Position numbers and translations under genes: made by a program. A stretch of DNA of 64,000 bases from Linnemannia hyalina (taxonomy: Eukaryota; Mortierellomycota; Mortierellomycetes; Mortierellales; Mortierellaceae), in contig JAHRHY010000001.1 in NCBI GenBank assembly GCA_019671135.1, forward strand, positions 2,294,001 to 2,358,000, in the 5' to 3' direction. This document shows, piece by piece, positions 55,020 to 64,000 of the stretch (positions are counted from its first letter, which is position 1; each line of letters begins with the position of its first letter). Below the pieces are notes generated by a model, which saw nothing but the letters and a program-made list of their open reading frames with translations, had not been told where the DNA came from and searched no databases.

Positions 55020-58000
55020 CTATTTATGGAGCGTGCCAGCACGTTTTCGCGTCTTAAACACTCCCAGGGGCGAGAAGGAGCTGCTCGAACTGGGCGGAGG
55101 AGGAGATGGAACTGACGGAGAAGAATTAGGTGAGAGCTCAGCAGCTGCTGATCGAGGAGACGTTGGTTGCGACTGCGACTGCGTGCTTGTAGTAATAGTG
55201 ATAGTAGTATTTTCCTGGGTATCGTTTTTAGCGGAATGGGTACTGGTGTTGCTTGCCGTCGCTGTATTTCCTGCTTTCCGTGGGTTCTGCGTGTTCTTGA
55301 AAGCATCTCCTGGAGGCGATCCCTTGGCCTTGGCGGACGCTGCTGCATCCATTGATTCGGCAGTGACAGCAATAAGCTTTTGCACAGAGTGCTTCGTCAG
55401 CTTAATCTGGAGCGCCGTTTCCAGCAGTGCCTTGGGTGCCAAGTTCTCCAGTGGAATATGCAAGATAAAGCCCAACAACTCGGATGATGTGGGGCACTTG
55501 TTCAGAAGGTGGTCGCGGCAGAGTTGCAAGATCGCAAGTCCAACACGGAAGAGCGCCTTGACGCCGTCATAATAAAAGACATCCCACACTCGGAGAACTG
55601 ACGCCCACGGAAGACTCATCGTGAACAGCGTCATGAACCACTGGGTCATGTACATCAGCGGGATCACGTCGTTCCTCTCCAAATGTTCCGCCAATGCTGG
55701 GTCCTGATCCCTGAGAAGTCGCTCAAACACTTGCGCATCGATCCGTAGTTGTCGAAGGGTGGGTGTGTAATAGTCCTGCATGTACCCCTCGATAGTCGCC
55801 ACCAGCAGCCAGAACGCATCCTCGACCGGCATCTGCATCAACATCATCCCAACCAGTCGCCCCATTCCTTGACAGTATCCGACGCTCGGGTTGTAGTGAG
55901 CATAAGCCTTGAGGATCGAATGCAAGTCATGCTGTCCCGTACCGCCCATGCCATCCCTGAAGTGAACGTGGTCGGGATAGCAGCGGTGAATGTCCCGTTC
56001 AATGACCTCGTGAATCGGCAAAGGGCCCCGTTTCAAAAGCTTCTCAAACAGTCCTGGTCGTCGGTACACATCAGCCTTGGCAAGGAACAGCCAGGCCCTT
56101 CCACGCACGGACGTCGGTATGCCTCTCCTGACCAATTTCTTGTACTATTGAAATGTTCAGGGTTAGTTTCATATCAACACCTGGCAGAGTAGGACAAGGC
56201 CCACATAAAAAGCATGCGTACCTTGGAGGACTTCTTGACGCTGTCGGCCTGCAGCTTGGTGACGGCATGGATCCACTTGATCTCGTTCTCCCGGTTGTAC
56301 TTTTGATTCTTGATGGCCCTCTTCCGGTCCATGTCCGACACGACAGAGGCGTTAGATCCAAGTGCGCCATCGAGACCAATGTTGGATCCTGTTCCAGTCA
56401 GATCCTGTCCCTGGTTCATCTCATCGTCCAGATCGTAGATAAATCCATAGTCGTTGATAAAGAGACGAGAGTTCTCCCCAGACTTGTTGCTCTCCTCCTC
56501 ATGGTCCTCATCGTCATCCTGGGCATCCGTATCTTCGTCTTCGTCATCGTCCATCAAAGAAGGCATGTACCGGTTCGTGATACCACCCTCTATACCTTCA
56601 CCCAACGAATGCGGCTTCCTTGTGTCCTCCACCGACGGTGCCGAACTCCGCCTTGGGAGCCCGAACCAGTGCTTGGATCGAAGCTTTGTTGACGAGGCAG
56701 TCGACTTTGTGTCGGCAGAGCTAGATGACTGGGGTGGGCAGGAATATGTTGTACCAAAGCTGCTCGCCGTGATCGCCGTTGCCTCGCTTGTCCTCCGCTG
56801 GCGGTTTGGTTTTGGTACTGCTCGCAAGTAGGCCGGGGTGCTGTCGTTAGTGTCTTCCAGGCTGGGTCGGCTTCTTGTGTCTGGGTGCTGGGCAGGTCCA
56901 GAATTCGATCGCTGCCTTTTTTCCGACTTTGCCCAAGGCCGCAATCGATCGAACCGGGATGATGACTCGACAGGTTCTGGTGTGTTGGAGACAGAGGCGT
57001 CCGAGAGTAAGGTTGAATCTGCGTGGCTGCTTTCGGCTTTGGAAGGTCGTCTGCCGGAGGGTGGGTTGTTGGAGGAAATTGGGTCGACTGCAAAGCTGAC
57101 TCCTGAATTTGACGACTGTGTGGTTGGTGGGTGGTCAACCCCTTGATCTTGTGCTGCAGCTGCAGCTGCTGCTGTGGTTGACGATGGGTGAACGGTCAAG
57201 TCAACCATTTTAGACCCATGATCCGCATACAACCCAGCTGTAGGTGCCATTGAGAATCCTGCCTTCTGCAATACGTGGTGGGCTTTCGAGCGGATGTCGT
57301 CCAGGACAGAAGTGAGGTACTGGTCTTGTTCCGGGAGACCTTGTTCCTGCTCCAGTTCCTGTTCACGTTGCGACTCTGGATCCGCGAGTGATGAACGCCG
57401 GCTGTATCTTGCTTTGGACTTTGTCGGCGGTTGGATAGGGCTTGGATCGGTTGCATTGGGGGTGGAAGGGCGACTTGTTCGCGTTTCTTGGGTCGTAGAA
57501 GCGCCATTGGACATGAATGTAGGTCGGATGGGCGAGTTGGGTTGAGACGAGACAGAGTTGTTGGATGATGAAGCTGCTGACCGATGTTGCTGTGACATTG
57601 GTGAGAGGCGCTGCTGGTCAGGACTACGCTCGGCGGATCGGATCTCGAGGGATGCTGTCGTTAAAGTCGCCGAAGATCCGTTAGGGTCGACCATCGAGTT
57701 CATGGATGAGGTCGACGACTTTGAGCCCAAAGAGATCAATCCTGATGCCTTCTTTCGAGCCTTTGACTGTCGAGAGGACGACCGGGGCGGAATTAAGGGT
57801 GCTGTAATGTGTTCGTTGTGTGGTGCAGGCGGGGATGATAGCACCTGCCTACGTCCAGTAGCGCCATGTGCGGGCGTGACCTTTAGGTTTTCCTCGCTCA
57901 TGAGTTTCCTGGGTCCTGACCGCTCCGTTGCATGAGGATCCGCCGCAATTGCTGCCATGAGGGTGTGCCTGGCAAGCATCGACAGCGCAGGCGAGGCGTC

Positions 58001-59253
58001 CTCGAGTCCAGCGTTCGTTTTGAGGATTTTGGGGGGCAATTGAATGTCGTGTGTGTGACGGTCGGACGAGATTGAGGTAGTGGAGCCGGCCCTGGATCTG
58101 TTTTTGGGTGGCAGGGGCGGCACAGGTGTACAAGTCATGGATCCATCTGTTGTTGACGTCGATGGTGCTGTTGATCCTGAAAAGTCAACGTCGGATTCCT
58201 GAAAGCGGCCGACAACGCCCTCGCAGAACCCCTGCAAGAGAATGGATACGTTGAGCATTGGGAGGAGAGAGACCATGGTTAATTGATAAAACTTGAGCGA
58301 CAAAATGCATATGTTGACCCGATCCTATTCTTACGCTTGCATTACAGAGCGCAGGAAAAAAACAAAAATTCAAGTCAGATCTGAGCATGCCCAAGAGCCC
58401 TGTCTCTCTTTTTTCTCTTTCTTTCTCTTTGTGGATCGCAATTCATATCCACAGAAAGGAAAGAGGCATAGAGAGAGAGCATAGCTATCTAGTCTCTCTT
58501 CAAGCCCAGATCAGACCAGCCCAACCAGCCCCACAGAGACAAAAAAAAAGTATTAAAATACTTCATATCCGACAAATGAAAAAAGAAAGAGGGCTGAGAT
58601 ATATCTTAGAACCCCATGATACTGGCAATGCCCTATTCTATTACAATGAATCCATACCATGCAAACCCCGCCTCCGAGTCTCTCCAGAAGGACCACTCGC
58701 TCTCCTGTGAGCATCAATCGTAAACATAGACATAGACATAGAGATAGACATATACCAGAAAAATAAAGAGATGGAGAGAGTCAGTCAATGTGGTTTTTCT
58801 AGTCATTTGAGGTGGAGCAAACAAAAAAAAGGCGTCTGAAGTGTCCACGGGCAATTAAAAGGTCCACAAGCAATTAAAATAGCCACGAACAAGTGAAGGT
58901 CAAGATGACATTCTACGAACCTGCCATGAACATCAAATCCTGCTCGTTCTCGGCCGACACGTTAAGGTGGGCGATCCCTTGGGCGATACCCTGTACACTC
59001 GTTGCCTGCGGAGTGTCGAGAGGGGCAGAGACTGTCGTTGCTCCATTGGCTACATAGATTGCACACGGTGAACAGAATGAAGAAAGGGCATGTGAGGTTA
59101 GGTTGTTGAATCAGCAACGAGTGAGGTCAATGCAGAAGGAGGGAAGGAAAGAGAGAATTGGTGTAGTTGTGTTTTACCGGTGGCTGTGAGGACTTGCATT
59201 GGTGAAGGTGAAGGGAGTGGGTCACTGTTGGGATCAGAGGCGGTTGTGTTCAT
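55020..59253 (-). CDS. Rab GTPase-activating protein with TBC domain
   Basis: Sure minus-strand exons are 56222-58231 and 55020-56144, phase 0. The second carries the TBC domain: VRRGIPTSVRGRAWLFLAKA, the arginine-finger motif IERDIHR, the glutamine-finger motif YCQGM and LPWASVLRVWDVFYYDGVKA. It resembles TBC1D10/USP6NL-type GAPs, which switch off Rab proteins in membrane traffic. The first is about 670 residues of Ser/Pro-rich, probably disordered sequence with an acidic patch. Upstream, exons 59178-59253 (ATG 59253) and about 58921-59049 splice in phase and encode ATTVSAPLDTPQATSV...GIAQGIAHLNVSAENEQ. A 58232-58334 intron (GTAAGA...TTGCAG) is also clear, so a small exon ending at 58335 connects them. 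Its left border is uncertain: either an acceptor at 58381 with an alternative donor in exon 2, or an independent start at ATG 58388. The family is secure; the 5' structure is not. Confidence 0.82.
58843..58880. repeat. Two 19-bp direct repeats inside the TBC gene intron
   Basis: GTCCACGGGCAATTAAAAG is followed at once by GTCCACAAGCAATTAAAAT (3 of 19 bases differ), and a partial third copy begins at 58881. This is a local tandem duplication; no function is indicated. Confidence 0.75.
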
Positions 59254-62200
59254 TAACGGGAGGGAGAGGAGAAGGAGGAAGGATGTTGAGACAGCATCCA
59301 ACTAACAAATGGAAAGAAGGCTGAAGTAGATGCGTAGTTGAAGGAAAGGAGTGAGGGTGTTGTATGCAATGGTTGTGGAGAAAGGGATGGAGGACGAAAA
59401 ATGAAGGGATCGGATTAAAGAAGAGGAGAGAAGGAGAAGTGGAGGAGGGAGGAGGGAGGAGGGGATGAATGAGCAAAGTGTATGCGAGTGAGGGTGAGGT
59501 GTGAAGAAGGGAAGGAAGGAAGGAGGAAAGGGAGGGGAAAGGCAGTTTAGAAGTATCGCTCTCTCTCTTTCACTTTGTGTGAAACAGAAAAATGAAAAGA
59601 GTAGGTTTCTCATTTCACGCATTGGGACAATCAGGGTACTTCATTCATATCAGCTCGGTCAATTGGAACTCAATCAGTCTTGATCCTCTCTCTAATTGAT
59701 CATCAACTCCGACTCACTCAGAGCTATCCAACTTGGATCGTTGACCTGGCACTCGCTTTCCTCCTTCACTCACTCCTACTGCTTCCACTGCCATTTCTCT
59801 TCTCGTCATTATCTCCCTCTCTCTGCATCACAAGTTTTCCAATCGACAGAAAAAAGAAAAAATAGTTGGAGGACACACACGCGTGATGCGTGATGTATGA
59901 ATGTTAATGGTCTCATGAAGGGCCATTGGGATAAAAAAGGGGATACGAACAAAAATAAAGCAGAACAGACGAACAACCGTTCAAAAGACCACTGGCAGTG
60001 TATGCATGTACATGACATGGTATGCATTCGCCGACTGACAACAGGCACTCCTGCATGCACCTGTGAATTGAAAGAGAAAAGTAGACGCCACCAAAATTTT
60101 TATGTGGGGAACAACATGATTTGCTTGGATACACGATGTCTTGTTGATACATCTCTTGAACAACACAAAAGAAGGAAGAGCTTGCTCAATTGCAATAGCC
60201 ATGTAGACACAAGCCAGGACGGAGAAAATAAATGCCACACTTGCATCGGTACTTATCCAAGAGCCAACTATTTGTTCACGTCGAGTCGTCAAACTCTCTC
60301 ATCAGGCTACTCAATCCTTCGACGCTGTTATTGAAAAGACCAACCAGCAATCCAAATCTGACAAATGACCATCAAAAATTCAGCTGAGTGTATACAAAAA
60401 GTGCTCAGAAAAGAGTAACACATGTCTTGGCAGATTGGCAACTCTTTGGCTACCTTGCACGAAAGACCAAGAGTGTCCAAAACATATATACTAATGACAC
60501 CAGAAAGAAAGCGGACGAGCTCCACATGGCCCAGCGTCGCGGAATATGTCTTGAAATGGTGACAAGCTGCCGGAAGAAAGAAACGAATCCTACATATTCA
60601 TATTATTTATAAACTAAACGCACTCCTAGAATTGTCTCTGCATTCTTTGCTCAGTTCTTCAGAATATTTCAAAGGAGATGCTGGCGTAAGAGATATGTTG
60701 GCAATCGGATTCCAACTTAAAAGATCGCTACAGTCGATTGACAGCTATCGTACAAATTCATCAGACAATGAAAAGAAACGATAGAAATGAAAATCAACGT
60801 TGATTGGCGACCTGATGGAATTGCAAGCTTAGAGGAGAACCTTGGCATATAACTGAGAATCGAGGGGTTTTTTTATATATTGGGATTGTTCGAACAAATG
60901 AAGCTTTACAAAAGTGCCTGGGGATCACAGCATGTCCTACCAGCTATTGAAAATAGAGAAAAAAAACACACGTAAGGTCTATCCTCGAAAAAAAAGATGC
61001 AAATAAAGAAGCGACAACGAATCAATAATCCCCTTATTGTCTTATTGTCGACAAGGTGGTCTGGTTGATTCTGTACAACCACCGTCGCCGCTCACGCAAA
61101 GAACAAAACAGAGCCAGCAATTGGCACCTTAAATCGCTGGCATGAAGGCAGCGATGAGTCATAACGACTACAACCAATCAGTGAGGAGGTAGAAACAATG
61201 CATTGCGGCAGTAAAAAAGAGAGTGAGAGACTTTGTCGCCACATTTTAATTGCCGTGTCGCGGCCTTGTCAACGCAGCGACAGGTAGCGAAGGGAAATAA
61301 AAAGAGAGGAATAGGAGAAAACGTAAAGTAAAAGAGGAGGACAGCTTTTGGGATCTCCTATCTGTTGTGTTGTGGTATTGTCAGTTCCAGCAACGAGCAC
61401 CAAGCCAATCGTCAGCATGTCAATGTGAGTGGGATGAGAAGCAAATAAATCCTCATTGTATCGACGAGAGTAGCAAAAGAAAAAAAAAAAGAGAGTCTAG
61501 ATTGGGACTTCCAACCGGAGATCTGGTGGCCTTTCTGGTTCAATAGCGAACTGGCAGGCAAGTCAAATCCAGGATGTGATTGTAAGAAATGTACAAAACA
61601 AAAGTCCTCCACGGAAGGGATGCAGTACCTTTACCAAAAGCACTCAAATAAATCGTTCAACTCCTTGGTCGACAAACTTTCGATCGTGGGCGTAGTCACT
61701 CTGTCAGCAAAGCGGCAAGTACTTTAAGGCGAAGAAAGTCAAGAATCGCCAGCTTTGCACTTTGTCCAAAAATGAATAGGCATCGCCCTGCCTCCATAGA
61801 GATCGGTTCCTCTTCTGCAGAAATAAACATTGGAATTCTAAGACGTAACCGCCAAGGAGATCAGACTACCGCCACTTCACATCCAGCTGCCTGTTGCTCC
61901 ATCCAGGCAGCGAAAAAAATATGAAAGTAAATAAAGATGTCTAACATTCAGGGAGCGCCGTTCTCCATGAGTCGTGCATGGATGCTATGAGTAGGAGGTA
62001 CAGTCAGACTGAAGTACCGAAAACTTTTTTTTGACTTGAGCCAGTATTGAAATAGATGCAAAGATCTGGTTAATGGAACTGAATAAACCGTCAAGCCATC
62101 GCTAGTTTGTCAATGCGAGCAGTATTTATGTGTGAGAACGGAGTGATAGCTAAAAGACGTTTCTCATTCACACCAAACTTAACTCCTGCCAACGATTGAA

Positions 62201-63098
62201 AAGATATCGCTCGAGCGGGTGTGCAATCGCGGACTAAATTATCAGGACACCTTTGTAGACCTTTGCTGGGTATGTACCATTTAAAAACGAGGTAGACAAA
62301 TTGAGCATCGCTTGGTATGGCCGACGCGTGGCTGTATTTGAACGAGTGGGTCATCTTTGTTTTCTTGAGCTCGTCAGAAACATAGACTAGATAAGTAGGG
62401 TATGTAGGAAAAAGGAACGAAAAGCACGTACAGGGAGCCGATGTTCATTAGAAGGAAAACAAGAGCATGGAACAAAGAGCGCAATTGAAAGAGGCGAATT
62501 TTGGTGGCGCACATGTATTTGATTAACAGCCATTGTCAACAAGCCTGGGCGCTCTTCCTTGCTGAATGCCCTGTTTCTAGGAAAGTGCAAAACCAGGACG
62601 CTGTACAACATGAACTACATCTGGTCGGTTGACCTTAAACCCTTTGAGAGACATGGTTGGTCCCGGGTCAGGCCTCTAGAAAAAAAAAAGTTCTGTCTGT
62701 GTCTCTCTGTTATCCCTGTTATACAGCTCCTGAGAAAAGGTTGATTGAGGCTCCGCTGGGAGAAGGGGTCCAAGCGCGGTGTCACTTGGGCAAAAAGGTC
62801 GCAAGCAGAAGGAAGGGAGACGGCGTCACTGGACGCAGGGCTAGTTGACCTCAATAGTTGGTGTGGCCATGGGTGTTGCAGGGGAGGCTTAGGCTGCAGA
62901 AACCATCGATATCGTTTGCTTTGTCCTTCCATTGCCTTTTTTGTCTCTTATACCATACACACACTTCTCCTCGTCCCGTCATCACTACGCCCGCTGCACT
63001 CGACGACTCCTCACCCCTTGGACTCATTGCGCCGTCCTCCTCGTCGAACAAGAACACAACATCTACATCAACAAAAGAGAGATCATTTCCTTGTTAAG
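59254..63098. other. Long intergenic region before elongation factor 3, no recognisable gene
   Basis: 59254-59560 is purine-rich on the plus strand and forms the promoter or 5' UTR of the TBC gene. 59700-62600 is more AT-rich, with only short frames; 60370-60790 has a faintly protein-like texture broken by stops. From 62650 to 63098 lies the elongation-factor leader, with a CT-rich tract at about 62940-63050 directly before the ATG. No tRNA B-box, poly(A)-ended retroelement or domain is visible. Confidence 0.4.
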
Positions 63099-64000
63099 AT
63101 GATCTCATCAGAGGCGCCTCCTGCTGGCGCAACTCCTGATGTCAACGAGCTGACAGAGATGCTCAGTCAACTCTACACCGCCCCTACTAGCGAGGAATGC
63201 GACACAATTGCCCGGGACATGGCCAACAAGATCCTCAAGGATGGACTCATCAGCCTTAAGACCTACAACATCCTCACCAACCTCCAGACAGAGTCGACCA
63301 ACAAAAAGTCAGGTCTCGCTCGCGAAGGTGCCTTGATTGGTATCTGTGCTTTGGCCGAAGAGATCAAGGAGCCCTCTGTGCCCTTCTTGCTGCCCATGCT
63401 GCCAACTATTCTGGATCTCTATGCGGACAAGGGACCTGTTGTTCAGGATGCTGCTGCGCGTGCTGCTGAGGCCATTATGGCCCTTATGCCTTCCCAGGCA
63501 GCGCCTATTATCTTACCGATCCTCATTCAGAACATCACGGGCATGGGCAAGAAGTGGCAGACCAAGGTCGGCGCTCTTCAGCTGTTGGCGGATCTCTCGA
63601 ATGCGTCCCCTATCCAAGTCGGTATTGCCCTGCCCGAGATTATCCCCATCGTCAAGGATTGCTTGTCAGACACCAAGAAAGAGGTAAAGCCAGTTGTTTC
63701 TGTTTACCCCCCTTCCTTTCCCTTCCTCTCAACCTCCTTTCTTATGTCCTTTGCTCCTCTGGACCACAGCTACTTCCATTCACTGCCCTTTCCATGTTGT
63801 CCCCTGCTTCCCCTGTGAGCAATTTTTTATGATTTTGTGTATCCCTGTTGATGTTTGCCCCCTATACGCGCATTTTATTCACCATCGTCATCGTTACTAA
63901 CACACTTACTTTATATTCGTGTATGCAATTTATAGGTCGCAGAACAGGCCAGCAAGACTATGCTGCGCATCTGTAACGTGGGAGGAAACCCCGACATCAC
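63099..64000 (+). CDS. TEF3: Translation elongation factor 3 (eEF3), N-terminal part (3' partial)
   Basis: Exon 1 is 63099-63683 (ATG 63099, 195 codons) and exon 2 starts at 63936 after a GT-AG intron and runs off the window. The protein begins MISSEAPPAGATPDVNELTE and then forms HEAT-repeat helices: GALIGICALAEEIKEPSVPF, LPMLPTILDLYADKGPVVQD, ITGMGKKWQTKVGALQLLAD and ALPEIIPIVKDCLSDTKKEV. The spliced exon 2 continues AEQASKTMLRICNVGGNPDI. Spacing and motifs match the N-terminal HEAT domain of fungal eEF3, a ribosome-bound ABC ATPase that releases E-site tRNA during elongation. The two ATPase cassettes and the chromodomain lie beyond the right edge. A CT-rich leader suits a highly expressed gene. 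Confidence 0.92.

Noticed and set aside
59897..60334. 145-codon open frame in the desert before elongation factor 3
   Set aside because: No domain, no homologous texture and no promoter or splice signals.
1..64000. CRISPR array, prophage, operon or biosynthetic gene cluster
   Set aside because: No regularly spaced repeats, no phage or bacterial genes, and the neighbouring genes are functionally unrelated eukaryotic genes with introns.

Overview
This window is nuclear DNA from a filamentous fungus. Genes are split by short GT-AG introns (about 60-300 nt), many 5' flanks carry long CT-rich tracts, and proteins have long Ser/Gln/Pro-rich disordered extensions. A eukaryote-type tRNA, a fungal elongation factor 3 gene and a set of divergent F-box/leucine-rich proteins are present. 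The F-box style, the LMBD1 cobalamin-transporter gene and the large low-complexity inserts suggest an early-diverging lineage, most likely Mortierellaceae. That placement is inference from protein style, not a database result.

Layout. 0-5 kb: the 3' end of mitochondrial ribosomal protein bS18m, then a 1199-residue PPR protein, both for mitochondrial gene expression. 5-20 kb: a GPANK1-like G-patch protein (minus strand), diverging from a Sly41-type triose-phosphate-translocator-family gene, then about 3 kb without a recognisable gene, then a very large P4-ATPase lipid flippase of Dnf1/2 type with one GC-AG intron. 20-26 kb: two tandem paralogues of a zinc-independent NADP-dependent MDR oxidoreductase with matching intron positions and strong TATA boxes. 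26-35 kb: an LMBD1 (lysosomal cobalamin transporter) gene of nine exons, then a large coiled-coil protein that I join from two long open stretches. 35-39 kb: no recognisable gene.

38.8-54.9 kb is a dynamic block. It holds four F-box/LRR-type genes (one with an apparent frameshift), one clear F-box pseudogene fragment, a 5'-truncated non-LTR retrotransposon with its poly(A) end still visible, a tRNA-Leu(UAG) candidate with a Pol III terminator, and a conserved five-exon acyl-CoA oxidase gene. 55-59 kb: a Rab-GAP of the TBC family with a long disordered N-terminus. 59.3-63.1 kb: no recognisable gene. 63.1 kb to the end: the first exon and start of the second exon of elongation factor 3.

I see no CRISPR, prophage, operon or secondary-metabolite cluster. 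The most notable items are the F-box birth-and-death block with its retroelement scar, the two tandem reductases sitting in DNA rich in the palindrome CGATCG, and the LMBD1 gene, which implies intracellular vitamin B12 handling in this fungus.
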